A program made the position numbers and the translations under genes. Positions 36,551-49,800 of a stretch of 64,000 nt of DNA are shown here, piece after piece. How positions within the stretch are numbered: the first letter of the stretch is position 1; every line of letters begins with the position of its first letter. The notes under the pieces are model-generated. The model had not been told where the DNA came from. It worked only from the letters and a program-made list of their open reading frames with translations, and ran no database searches. The stretch is from Stercorarius parasiticus. Its lineage: Eukaryota > Chordata > Aves > Charadriiformes > Stercorariidae. The stretch spans positions 451,892 to 515,891 of the forward strand of contig VWZL01000904.1 of the NCBI GenBank assembly GCA_013396915.1, read 5' to 3'.

Positions 36551-39500
36551 TGGTGACTGAATCTGTAAGCTGCCCACTGCTGGCAACTCCCGTTGAAATC
36601 AGGGGAACCAAAGGTCCTTGAAACCTTACAGGAGGTTTGAGACGTCAGGACTCATCAGAGGGTGGGAGGGGAGGGAAAATCTCTAGAAAGGATTCATTAG
36701 GGCAGTGTAGTTTTACTTCTGCTGTTCTGTTCCTCGGTGTTTAAGTGTAAACAAGTTACACTTGTAAATATGTAATTTGTAAATATGCCTTGTAATACTT
36801 TCTGTGTGCCAAGTATTGTCAATGTCTCCCAGTCCTGAAAAATTAAAAAAAAAATTACTTCATATTTTTGCAAGATTTCTGATTATTCTGGGGATTTTTT
36901 TGGCATGCCTTTTGAGATTTTTGGAAATCCTGCATCTCAAGCTGTACCATTACACGGTTTCTGCCTTTTTTGTTTCACTTCAGCTTACAGACTCTAAGCC
37001 TCCAACTTTCCACGTAATGTCGGACAAAAAATAAATTAAATTAAAAACCATTAATAAAATGAGTTAATAGAATGAAAGGAGCTAAAGCTAAAGGGTATTT
37101 TAAGTCAATGACCGAAAATGAGATTTATTGGACCACTTTTTAAACAGACGGCTGCCTTATCACCATGTGTCTTAAGCTAAGACCATTTCAATTGCTATTT
37201 AAATCCAGAGGGGCAAGGAGTTAAACATGTTACAAAACAGAAGAGCAAGCAGTGACCGCTCTAAACACCTGGAGAAAAAGATCAAATCTTTTGGACGGAA
37301 ACAGCCTTCTCACAGGCAGGCATAAACATTCTGTAATTAAAAGGACAAAATACTAATTAGTTCCTTGAAATCACAAAAAAATCCATATTTCCTTCACTAT
37401 TTTGTAGCCACCAGAAGATTAATTCACAGCCTGCACAACAGACGACACCAGTCATCTGTTTACATTATGCTCAAATATTGTTATGTGCAATAGATTAGCA
37501 TGTAATTTATCATTAGTGATTTATAAAAGCCCTTTTGCAAGACCCCACAACTACTGATTTTTCCACGGATCGTCCCACATACATGCAGAAAATGTTTTCT
37601 TGCCTTTTACTTCATGACCAGAGCCCACCAACATCGAACAGGTCTCACTACCTTCCTCTGCCTCTGCAAAGCCCTAAGTCTGCAGGGAGGCTTCCTGTAC
37701 ATGTACTAAGCTCTATTGAACCCTTAGCTATTTGAAATAATACTTAGTCCAGCTTCCAGATGATATAAGAATACCTCACTCAGTTATGTGGCTTCATCTG
37801 CAACTGCCACTTCCACTTAGATGACAGCTTGATCTTTGGTTTTCTCAGGTCTATTTTTGGCCAATGTTGCCCTGATATTTTGAGCTTATTATTTTTATTT
37901 TAATATAAAATGGTTGGTAGTAGTCTTGTCATCTTATTTTTTTTCCTTCCAGCAATTGCTGTCACTCTGGAAGTCAGTGCAAGTTTACACTCGATGTTCC
38001 ACGGGAGTCCCCCATCCCTCCTGTGATTTCTCCACAGCTTATTATCCAATTTTCTCTTTCATTTTAGTCTTATTTTTAAGATAGTACTTGCAGCATAATT
38101 TTTACAGATTCCCTTCTCTTAGTCCCAAAGCTCTTTATTCTTTTCAGGTCAGCTTTCAGCTGCTGTTAGAGCCTATTGGACTTTGTCATCCCATGGGAGG
38201 AGAACCAGAGTCTGAGCTTACACTGAGGACTCCTGTGAGCCTGCAAGGTGGACCTGATCGAGGAGTAATAGGAGGGATGGTGGCAGAGGCAGAGATGAGG
38301 AATAAAACTGCGGGAACAAGAGAGGCCAGAGTCTTCGACTGTACTATTTTGAATCAGCACAAAGCCCAAAAGAAATTTAGTGGATAAACACTGTCAAACA
38401 TGTTAAGGAATTCTTTTTTCAGATGGAAACAAAACTAAATAGCAGAAAATCCTTGTTTAGCAGGATGCTGACATTAATTTCAGATATTGACTGGAATTCT
38501 CTCTAACTGGTTTCAAACCAGTCATTAGGGGCAATTAGACACGTTTTCCCAGTGGCACCAGAGTCTAGCAGGAACTTCATCTCCTTGATCTTTAAAGGTC
38601 ACTGGGGACAGTCCAGCATCAATGGGGAAATGGTCCATGCTGTTCCATTGAAGCACGGATCTCAGCATCCTGCTGAGAGCTGGAGGTGTTGCTTTCACCT
38701 GCCTCTCACTTAGAGAGTGAGAGAGTGTTGTCGAGAGCACACTGGGACTGCCGCAGGTATAAGCAGCCATCTGGTGAAAATCTCCAAAAGATTTTTTTTT
38801 CAGCCCAAATATAACTGGTGTCATAAAGAGGATATCAGGGTTTCTTTTATTAAAGATTCTTTAATGGATCCATGGATCCCCTTTGTTTTCCGTGCAAAAA
38901 AAGACAAAGAAATTAAGGATCAGGAAGATTTTTTTTCCCCATGCTTTATGCCTACAGAAACAGTATCAGTGTTACTGAGTGATCAGCCCTTTCACAGATT
39001 ACTTACCTGAAATGTAGCCTGGTTGTTGGAGTGTCTCAATGCAAGTTAGAAAACTCAGGCCTCTGGTTAAGGCAAGAGTATGAACAAAGGTACCATTGCA
39101 GTAACTTTTGAGAAGAGATCTCATCCAAGTATCAGCTATAATAGAGAAAAAATGTCCTGTCTTACACAGAAACTTTCCTATGGTGAAGCAAAGGCAAGGC
39201 ACATGCAATAACAGAAGATTAAGGGAATCCGGAGAAATCTTATCTACATATCTACATAAAGTATGTACATACTTTATGAGGAAAATATTGAACCTGCACT
39301 TGAAAAGTTCTTAGAGAGCTAGGATTTTAAATGGGCACTGTTTACAAAGCAAAGGAACAATTAAATGAATTAAAGGATGCACAGTATTTTGCATTTTTTT
39401 TTAATCTCCGCAAACTCATGGGTTTATAGTTTATAAGGCTAGAGGAAACAAGCATGAACATCTCTAACCTGTGTGGACCATGGCTACCCTACATTATGCA

Positions 39501-39914
39501 GGGATTTTTTTCTTACAGAAAATCAGTCTTCCTTAGTATGCAACTGAACACTTGGAAGATCTGTAATGTGACTGAAAGCAGAAGATCTTTTACGTAATAT
39601 TAATTCTCTACTTAAAAACCTCAAGTAATGGAAAATCAGACATACTCTGAAAATCTGATTCAGACGTTAACCCTTCTTTTTAAAAGATGTCATTTTTAAA
39701 ATGTTTAACTTTTGTTTCCTTTTGGGAAAATACCCCCAAAATTAAGTTTCTTCTTGAATGACTAACTATTTTGACTGTGATCTAGTCACCTTTTAAACTA
39801 AATATTTTAAATTTGAAAAACCTGACATACATACAGATGCATACATTGGAATCCTATCTTATATGTGCCTTTTTTTTCCTGGCAGTTATTATCATATAAT
39901 CACAATCTTGCTGT

Positions 39915-40040
39915 TTAGGGAACTGAGGCACAGGGAAGTAACAATATTTGTCAAAGGATGTATGGTAAGCCACTGTAAAAATATGAGAGGCCAGCATTGT
40001 CACACGTTCATGATCCTTCTTCACAAATGCTAAGCTCCAT
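39915..40040 (+). mobile_element. MIR-like SINE fragment
   Basis: The phrase GGAACTGAGGCACAGGGAAG, followed by a diverged GTCAAAGGATGTATGGTAAG, matches the MIR core. That core typically reads AACTGAGGCACAGAGAGG and continues to a TTGCCCAAGGTCACACAGC-like segment. The downstream part is more diverged. MIR copies are old and rare in birds, so the match rests mainly on the 20-base core. Confidence 0.5.
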
Positions 40041-43000
40041 CCTTGCTTATTTGCTCTTTATTTCATCTAGATTCAAACAAAAATATCAGGCAGTTTATTA
40101 AAATAGGTCAAATATTTGTGAAGATTCACAGCAGTATTTCTGTAAATGGTGTGAAGACAGATACGCATCAGAAAGTAACAAATGGACCACAATACAATTG
40201 GAATTCAAAGCTAAAACCACCTAAAGGTTAAAGCAGTGCTCAGCTCTGCAAAGCTGTGGCAGGCAGTTTACAAACCCAGACTCTCTAATGAGCAATCAGT
40301 AATTCCTGCATTATTTATTTCGATATTGTTCTGATATTTCCAGAGAGCATAGAAATGAAAAATAAAGTCTCCTAACACTCATTGAAGCTGTGGCTGGAGG
40401 TGATGACAAAAGTCTACTTGTAATTATTCTCAGGGATTTCACTACGTCCTCGTGTGATATGCTACAAAAAAGCATTGCACGGCCCTCTCAGAATTTGAAA
40501 TTTTCAATCATTTGTTTATACCAAAGAATCATATTTACAGCTTATCAGTCTTCAGGTGCTTAGCAGTAGCACTAGAGAGCCCTTCCTGGGCTCCTCATGG
40601 TGCCAAAAGGAAGGGCAAGTGTTTCTGGAATGCCTCTTTTCTGAGTAATGATACCAGCCTGGATACCCGTGAAAGAAACGCCGCAGGAGCGGTAAGAGCC
40701 TGACAATGCATGGGGATGCTGGAGCAGTTAAGTGCAGATAAAGAACAATATGTTTTTCCTTCCTGTGATGCGATAAGGCTCCTTGTACTTTCTTTGCAAT
40801 ATAGTCAGATATGCAATTTGTAAGAACAACCACCAGCCTGTAGATTTTAAAATAATAAGTAGCACTTACTAATATCTGGCTCAGGTTTCACACCTAGCAG
40901 CAGCCCCTCTAGTCTGAATTCACACCTAGGTCCTTGCGGTGTCTTGGTTTCCTGGTTTCTGCCGGTACTGAAAGGTATGAGCTGCCAGAGGAAGGGACAC
41001 ATTTTGTTGGGGTCTTTTCAGTCCCAGTTTTGTGCAGAGCTACAAACTCTTTCCGTTGCAAAGGCACCCCGAGGGGATACGTGCCATTTTAAGTGCTATT
41101 TAATGCTTTCTTCTGTGATGAGTTGGTACAAAGACTGTTATAATTTATGTCAAGAGCCAAGTTAAATTAATCACCATGAACCATAGCTCTTTTTTTTGGG
41201 GACGTCATTACAATGTCATTACTTCGCATTGTAATTGTGCCTGCTGGTCTCAATCTGGTTAAGCCATGCATGCTAAACGCTAGAAATAAAATTTTAAGAA
41301 AGAAAAAAGGTAGTTCTTGACCCAAAATGCTTACAAGCCGAAAAAATTTTGAGATATGAATGAAAAACCTGGGATGTGGTTAGAAAGGTAGGAGTGGGAC
41401 AGTCAAGCATTAGCCATATTCCTCAATGTGGTCTACAGAGTTCTATTACCATCTTTTTCACCCATATTCAGTCTCAGGAGGGTCTTCCCAGGCAAAAATA
41501 CAGACACAATATTAGTTCATGGGCAGGAAGAACAAAGACATCACAACCTATCTGCAGAATTTGTCCAGCTTCTCGACTGCTCCTGCTTAACATGCATCTA
41601 CTCAACAGATAATAATTGAGATTTCTTGAATCAGGGAAGCACATATATAATGTATGTTTTGTAGGGTTCTTCTCCCTACATTTTAGTGGTTTCCATACTT
41701 AGGTCCATGATTATGATTTAACCCATGACCACATGTGCCAAAAGGTAACCAATTGTCCTCCTGTCCCCAAAGCTGTTGTGAGAACAGAGCAGCAGAGGCT
41801 AAATGACTAGTTTTACATATTTCCAATGTAGCTACCAAAGCTACTTCTCCATTCCAGAAGGCAAATCATCTGATCCATGTAGATATCTACCTTCAGATTA
41901 AATGAATTCCATAATAGTAGGATAGAATTCAGGTCTAAATGAATATAATGAAATTTAGGAGTCCAGATGTAGGGGAACAGATGTGACCTAGGTGCCTAAG
42001 TTTCCATTATAGTTACTGCAGCCTAAAAGAGATATTTAGCTACCAGCCAAAAGTGCTCGATGTAGCTGCTTCGACTCAGATAAGCCTCAATGCCATCTGA
42101 GATGCTCCATGGTATCGGAAATGCACATAACGCAGTTGACAGAACTGACACAAGGCCTCTGAGAGATCAGCATCCTTCAGGAGCAGCAGCTGGAGACCAC
42201 AATATTTTCAAACATCTCAGATGACACTAGATGTCTATGGGCAAGGAACTGAATAAAGTTTTAGGTGTTTAGTTTAGGGTGAGCTGAATGACTCCAGGAT
42301 CCATAGACTACATTTATTGATTATAATGGAAGATTAGCCACCAGGCTCATATGTAATCTACACACAGGCAGCTTCTCAGTCTCAGGATGGTGAACCAGAT
42401 GGAAAGAACTGTGTTCCAAGGAACATTTGTGGCAGGAAAATGCTTTTATTTCTATCTAAATTTATGCAAAGATGACTGATGTATTTTTAGTTGTAAATAT
42501 CCCAGATTCCCCTGCTCTTCTACAGACAGAATGAATTTATCAGGGATGTAAAATATCAAATGTGAGTTCAACTAAGGGGTTACACGGTGATTTCTAAAAT
42601 AGTTACCTTATCTGTATCTTCATGAGCAAGAGTCTGGGAAAATGAGTAAAATCAAATTCAGGAAGCAACTAAAAATTTCACTGGTGGAAGAAGCCAAATT
42701 AATTGTGACTTAGCAGCAGAAAACTTCTAATAGGAAAAAAAACCCAAACACTGGGGACAACAGCACATTCAGTGCTTATGGAGAAAAGGAATGAATTTCA
42801 CATGAACTAGGTTCTCATGCAGCCACTGTTGCCTGTAGTATTTCTACAGCAGCTGATTCTAATGACTATTGCATGGAAGCAGTAATTCATGCCAGGGTTA
42901 CAAAATACCTGTTCCGTGTCACAGTTGTTATCTACCCAAGTTTGATGTACCTGGCAGAGAGAGCTGACGGCACAATTTGACCATAGACACTTCAGTCATA

Positions 43001-46000
43001 CTATTGTAACTAGGGCCCAGAAAGCATCACGAGTTAAAAAAAACTCCTGGAGAAAACAAGGCATTTTTCATCTTGTCCTGTAAAAGCTTTTCTCTGGGAC
43101 CTCTGATTCTCCTTTGCCTCTGTACACATATAAGTAAAATGCAAATAATGCAAGATCATTTAATACAGCACCATGTCATAAGCAAAGCTGTGAAATTTGC
43201 TACTGCACAATGGCAGCGGATGGTAGATGTTGCCAAGAACTGTGTCCAGTGTCCGCTCTGGACTTGAATTTGAGCTTTGAGACTGGTAACCTTGGAAGAA
43301 AGTGACTGCACTTTTGTTCACAGTTCAGTTCCTCGTGTCAGATTTAGGTCAACCACTCTGTAAAATGGGAGAAAGAGAGTGATACTGCACCAAACATCTC
43401 ACTCAATAGTAGAGATCTAACCAGAACTGGGAAGCAGTGATGGCACTGAATGATGACAATAGCAGAGAGACTTTTCAGAGACTTACTTTGGTGTTTCGCG
43501 CATCGGTTACCATTTAGCCAGCTGAGAGCAGCCACTGACAGCTCTCTCACAGCATGCCTGACAAATGTAATACAGAAACCGAAAACAGTAAGCATCTTAA
43601 ATGAAAGTCAACGACCATTAACTCATTAAGTCAGATTAAGTCTGCATAGAATTGCCAGAATAAATGGTGTGTGGAGGAGTATCAAAGACATAATTAAGGT
43701 ATTTGTAAAAAGGACAGGAGGAATTACCGGTCACCAGGACACGAGCCTTTTCCTCCTTTTACCCAGGCCCTTCTAAACAACAGGACAACTTCAGATAAAG
43801 CGAAGTGAGTGTGCATAAGGAGTGAAGATCTAGGCTAAGCGGAAATATTCTGATAAGAAATGTGCACTGGACTTAAACTAGTATAGCTTTTTTCATACCA
43901 ATTAGCAGCACTCATTCTCCTGATCTGACTCTCTCAAGAGCATTTGCCAACCACCAACTCTGTCCATTCCATGACTTATGGCAACATTATTTTTGTTGTA
44001 ATGCTTTCAAAGATGCTCTTTTGTTAGAAGAGCATATTTACGCATATAATAACTGAGCCTATACACTGTATGCAGTCGTAACTGTGTCCCCTACTCATGA
44101 CAAAAAGATAATTTCAGTTTTAAAACAGACACTGATGTTGTCTTTGCTTTAGAAAGACGACAAGAATGCCTAGGGAAAATTGTGGCCATTATACAAACAA
44201 ATACAGTATGTTCCAAGAAAATGTCAATTAGAAGCATCATTGTGCTAAACGAAGATACTCAATTTTTACCCCATGTGAACCTACAGATACTTGAAACCTA
44301 CTTTGTTGCTTGCTGTTTGTACAAGCAACAGATTAACCCTAATCTGACTCCTCATGTTCCTTGTATTTTCAGTGAACAATTATACGCGGCTGATAAATTG
44401 TTCCTAAGTACCTTTTCCTCTTTACTCAAAAAAGGCAACCAATCCATGCTATTTATACAATTTCTCTCAAGATATTATCTTAATTCTACACTGATAAATT
44501 GCTATTTCAAATTTCTGTTAGAACCAGGAGCAGCAGTCATTCCATACTGCTGATAGTAACATTCTTGATTTCATTTTGTAGGGATTTGAGTGACTCAGCA
44601 TCAACATTCCTCATGATTAGGAAATGTTTTGCAATTTCACTTTACGATATATCAATAAAATTTTATCTTTCCCTTAATGTGCCCTTCTGAGATGGGCTTG
44701 CCGTAAAACACATTCGTGTGCTGCTGATTTAGCCATAGTTCTCTTCCTGAGTTTTACCATTTCTCAACATGCCATTAATGTAAACTCCATCAACTCTTAC
44801 CCCCACCTCAGCTAAGAATCTGACTGAAAAGCAAAGACTGGAATCAATTTCTAATTTAGGAAGAAAGTAACTGCTTGGAAAGAAAATTACTTAAGAGGGG
44901 GAAAAAAAGTCAACAGCAACAGTCATTGCGATTACTGTGTGAAATTAAGAAATTTACAAATGCAAGAAGTACAGACTATAGCTTATTTAAGATGGTCAGA
45001 TGTTCTAGTTAAAAAATACTGGGGTTGTTCCTCCTAAATTTTTGTACCTCTTTAATCAAAGCCAATGCAGACATATGACTACACCTTCTTTTGTCTGTAT
45101 TCTCAGCACCTGCTGAACCACTTCTATCCCATTTCCTCTTGACAGACTCAGATATTGCCTCTGTCTCTGTTTCATGGTGCAGTTAAGTGGCTGATCTGTC
45201 TTCCTCAGCACATTTTCAGCATCCTGTTGTTCTAACTTATCTCCAGAGCACCTGGGCCCAAGAAAAAATAAGAAAGGGGAAGTAGAGAGAGGTGCTAGTG
45301 GGTGATGGGTAATGCCAGGAGAAAGCAAGTTCAATGCAAATTAAAAGAATTGCAGGATGAATGAGGCTGGATATGGAAGCTTAACAGAACATGGGTAAAG
45401 GTTTGAACTTCAGCCCCTACTCCCAGGGACTGCTATATAATCCTCAATCACCTTATAATGACGAACGACAACTCTTGTTGACAGGAATCTATTTCAGGTA
45501 ACGAGGGCTGTGCAAAGGCAAAGCTCTGGCTTTGAATCTTCCCAGGCAGAGAAGGGCACAGAGCTGAGACTTCCACACTTTGAACAAGTGCTCTAACACT
45601 AACCTAAAGAAGAAAAAAAGAATGTGCTGCTGGTTTTGAAAGCGGTTATATGTATTATGCAAAGCAAAACCTGAACTCTGGAACTACTTAAGATTTCAGA
45701 GGAGAAAGAGAGGCAGGAATACCTAGTTTGGATCATCCTAGCAGAACCTCTGCTCTGAGCTGCTTTGCCTTATCAAGACTGAGGTGCTTTCTGGACATGC
45801 TGAAGACCTTCTGTTACTTCAGGAACTTTGAAGTTCAATATTAAAGGAAATCTGGTAACCTTAATGGGCAGTTGAGCTGAGATTTTGAGGATTTAATTTG
45901 GATTTATGTGTCTGCGATCCCCTAAGTAATTTATTTTGCATCTCAGTTCACGACTGTACAAGAAGTCTACTTTAAATTCTTTGGATCTTTGATACAACCA

Positions 46001-46493
46001 AGATTGCAATTGTTCTTATGCTTTTTTAGGCTTTGGATTGTCAGCTTTCCATGTAGGCAGATATCCATGGGCTTTATTGGTGTTTCTGATCCAGTTTTCA
46101 GAACAGGCACCATATATCTTATACATTGATGATGAATAACAGAGATATACAGATCTGTTTCACTTTGCAGAAGGTCTAAGGTTAAAAAATTTGCTTTATG
46201 TAACACACCAAGAATTAAATTCAGGCTCTTTTCCATACTTGTAACAGCAGTAACACATAGAAGATTCACTCAGGGGCTCATGTATCAAGACACATTGTCT
46301 CAATTGATTGTGCCTTTCACAAGATGGCCTTAAAATAGAACTCTGATGTATTCAGAAAAAAAAAAAAGAGGAAAAATCCTATTTGTAAATAATACTATAA
46401 GTATTCAGAGAGCCAAACAGAAAATCCAGCATTTAATTTTAAAATAACGCTAGAATTTAAAGGAAGATAAACCAAAAAAGTTTACACTTACAT

Positions 46494-46639
46494 TTTATTT
46501 ATCATTCCCATTCATGTAACATTTGCCCAGTGATAACACTTATGAGTTAAACTGTATTCCAGTATTTGTGAAAGAATGCTTTTGGGTTTTTTTTGTCTTG
46601 CAGAAGAAACACTCAAAGTTCAGCAACTGTAATTCGTGG
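46494..46639 (-). promoter_or_regulatory. ZNF277: ZNF277 3' UTR with AATAAA polyadenylation signal
   Basis: Minus-strand AATAAA lies at 46499-46494, about 140 bases after the stop. It is followed by a TGTAAGTGTAAA then T-rich stretch that suits a downstream cleavage-factor element. No AATAAA or ATTAAA occurs earlier after the stop. Cleavage would be near 46480, giving an unusually short 3' UTR. Longer forms using signals further left (for example near 45930) cannot be excluded. Confidence 0.75.
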
Positions 46640-46832
46640 TCAAAATTTCTCCTGACTCTTGTTCTCTTCATACAGGAGCTGGTTTAAAACACTGCTCTGT
46701 TTGAGAGCTTTTAGGTTGGATGTATCTTCACTTACAACAGGGATATCTTCACTTTGATCCTCGGTTATCAGGTCTTCACTGTCTGACAGCGTACACAGAA
46801 GTGTATCATTTTCATAGGTAGGAAAATAATAC
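46640..46832 (-). CDS. ZNF277: ZNF277 terminal coding exon with stop
   Basis: The 193 coding bases begin after a GCTTTCAG acceptor. They encode [19 protein letters not shown], an acidic Asp/Glu/Ser/Thr tail, and the conserved [13 protein letters not shown]. The frame then continues for [10 protein letters not shown] and a TGA at 46642-46640. Human ZNF277 ends at or just after the NQLL motif, so this tail is longer. Confidence 0.93.
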
Positions 46833-49800
46833 CTGAAAGCAACAAGGCATAATTACTAGATAGTCAAATATTTTTTTTTAAATATGTTATGAAATTAGAT
46901 TTTAAAAAAGGAAAAATGAGAAAGTCTGTTTGTCTGAAATGAGAGTAAACAGCACACCCAAGAAATCAACTAGCATGTACATCCTTAGAAGAGTAGCACA
47001 GGAGAGCTGGCAACAGACAAGTCCTTCGCCCTATTTCTTCACCTGTATGTTTTCACAACTGAGGCCGCAGATCCAGATTTGTCCCACAACAAATGCTGAA
47101 CTGAGATGTTTGAGTTACAATATAGGTGCTTTACCACCTATGGCATCATCTCCCAGACCTATTCAGCCTACTTACAATCTGAATTAGTGTTATGTTACAC
47201 TCTCTATTTGCTAAGGAGAAAACTAAGAGTAAACAACCAACCTGTTTTGATGCTTAAAGTTAGGTAGACATCATGCATATATCTATATTAGACATGCAAA
47301 AGAAGGGCTTTGGTTTGTTTCTAGAACTATATACCAGAGATATTCTACAGGCTATATCTTCACTAGCAAGGAAATATGTGCCAGATGCCCATCCCAGGCA
47401 TGATCTGCATCTCCCTAGAGGGCTAACGGCTGGAAGAATCTCATGCCCACAAGCAGAATCTCGTGCCCTTGGTGCACAGATTCAACCTTGGTTCCACCAG
47501 GAGGGAAAGTGCTCTGAGTGCACCATGTACGCCTTTCACTGTTGACTGCACAACTGCAAATACAGGCAAAAGACAATTTTGCAACAATAAACTTCTCTAT
47601 CGTACTGACCTGGCAGTTCAGGCACAATTTATGGGGGCAGTGCATCCTGGATACAACTAGAAGAGCAGTATTACATGTTCGTTTTAGCTTCAGACAGTAC
47701 AAGGATTTATAATTCTGAGTAGTTTTGAGACCACTTATTATTTTATCCGGGCCACTAGAGCTGGAGATCTCAGGCCACTGTTGTGCTGGCAAACCCCAGA
47801 AGTTTAAACTTACTGTTTTACAGACATTATCAAGTAACGGCATAAATGCTGAAAGAAACATGTGTGCCCTTACTGTGGCTGATCCCACGTAGACCTGGGT
47901 GGCAGGAATGTAACGTGTTTGGTCTCTTCCATATGACTTATCAATCCTTCTTTAGACTGAAATTTCTCCTGGCAGTTGTAACAACGACAATGATGGGTTT
48001 CTCTTCTGATGAAGTTCACTAGCTTTACTTGCTGATAAAAGTTCAGACCTGGGAGAGATGGTAGCAAACAAGCACTTAAGGAACATAAGACTTAATTTAC
48101 AAACGCTTTCTTGGATTAAGTATAAAGATTGATATGGGTTTACTGAAGACCTGCACTGCCTGAATGTTGTAACTTAGCAAATTAACTGAACAAATGCTTC
48201 TTCCCAGCTGCAGGGGAACTAGCCCTTCTTTTAATGTAAAATTTGCAAACATCTTGCTTCCTCTCAGTTTACAGAATGCAAACATTGGCCAAACATAGCT
48301 TAGAGCACAGCTTTCTACCTTACAAGCAGGTCTTGACAACAACAACAATTTTATTTTTATTTTTATTTTTATTTCAGGGCTCCAACAGCCAGACCTGGGA
48401 GTCATAGAGTGAGTATTTGTAGAAGCTACTCTGCAAAAGAATCCAATGGTTTTAAAGCAAATATCACACATCCTTAGCACTAACAACAGTTCCAGAAAAA
48501 TAAAGTGTTGTTGGTGTTCTTTTGTAGGCTGACAGAAGCAGTTTCTATAATGGAAAAGTTAAATGTCTGAACAAAAATCAAATTGATACAGTTGTTTTCC
48601 ACTATTATTGTGATGTGGTTTTCTCCACGCTAGTGGCAAATGCTGACAATTACAGTATCTCTTACTCACCACGTTCTGACTTTATTTTAGGAAAGTCAAA
48701 TCCATGTGATTTCTGTAGGAAAAAAAAACCGGAACGAATAAAATATCTTATTTCCACTGCTTCTACTATTCCAAATTAAAAACAGCTCAGCTTTTCATAG
48801 ACTGACACAGACATATGCATATAGACATGCGAACACATACATGAAACAAACCCCCAGAAGTTTTGCTTCATAAGAAACTTTTGTATTCTGTTAAATAGCT
48901 TATTAAAACTGAAACACGGATGCCAACCATCAAATGTATTAAATCATCAAGTCACTGTAACATTAAAGATGCCATCTCTTTATTGTCTGTACCGGTCTGT
49001 ACAGACAAGTAATAGCTAGTCATACTCTCAATGTAAAACTTGACTCCTCTGCATGTTTTAGAGAACAGATGCTGGAGATGCATGCAGTACTTCAGTCCTG
49101 CACTAAAGAGGGCATTCTAATGCAGCAGCTGATTTGATCTTAACCAGGATGCTACAATCTTACGTCTTAATTTCAAAGTGATGAAAGAACCGATAACTTA
49201 AAACAAGTCTTACCTGCATGTGAAGATACAATTTTTCGGTGGTGTCTGCTTGTTGTTCACAGAACAGGCAAACTGCACACACCGGATGCTCTTCCCAGTC
49301 AGACCAGTCTCTTAAGATTAAGAGTCAAAACGATTCATTGAATTGTGGAAAAGAGAAGAGACGTTTTGTAAAAAGGCGTTTTTTTTAGATTCTGCATTCA
49401 CAGCACTAGAACTAAATCCAGAGAAGCTGAATAATTTAAAGGGGTGGAAGAGACAGTGTGGATTTACAGCTGGATACATGATTAGAATCTGGTTTACAGT
49501 CTAAACAACCTAAAAATTCAAAAATAACTAAGCACTTACTATTTAAACAGTAAGACAGGCACAGTAAGACTGCCTGTCTTGCTGTGCAGACAGGCAGTGA
49601 GTCCTACTTGAATTTGCCTGCACTAACAAACAGGATCTTACCTTGAATTTCTATCCAGTTTGGCAACTCACCAAATACTGCATTCAGTGTTTATTTTTAT
49701 AAGGTCTTTTAAAATTCTTATACCTTTCTAGTCTTTCAGTACACCAGCCAAAGACATAATCATCAGGCAGAGTTCACTCTAAGTGTTATTTACTTATCAA

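Larger units (their letters stand above)
36343..46474. other. Intergenic sequence 3' of ZNF277, no gene recognised
   Basis: This is AT-rich, mainly single-copy sequence. A short tandem lies at 36511-36550 and a MIR-like fragment at about 39915-40040. Blocks near 41870-42400 and 45480-45640 have the look of very old interspersed repeats but I cannot assign them. No coding exon is recognised. Confidence 0.55.

Noticed and set aside
45480..45640. Possible old interspersed repeat (AAGTGCTCTAACACTAACC phrase)
   Set aside because: The phrase recalls known old repeats, but the match is too short and diverged to call.
1..46474. Search for IFRD1, LSMEM1 or other neighbouring-gene exons
   Set aside because: I could not see any conserved IFRD1 segment or other familiar protein in any frame of this gap.
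47415..47888. 157-codon minus-strand frame overlapping a ZNF277 exon boundary
   Set aside because: It is mostly intron sequence read through the donor at 47874, and its phase does not match the ZNF277 exon.
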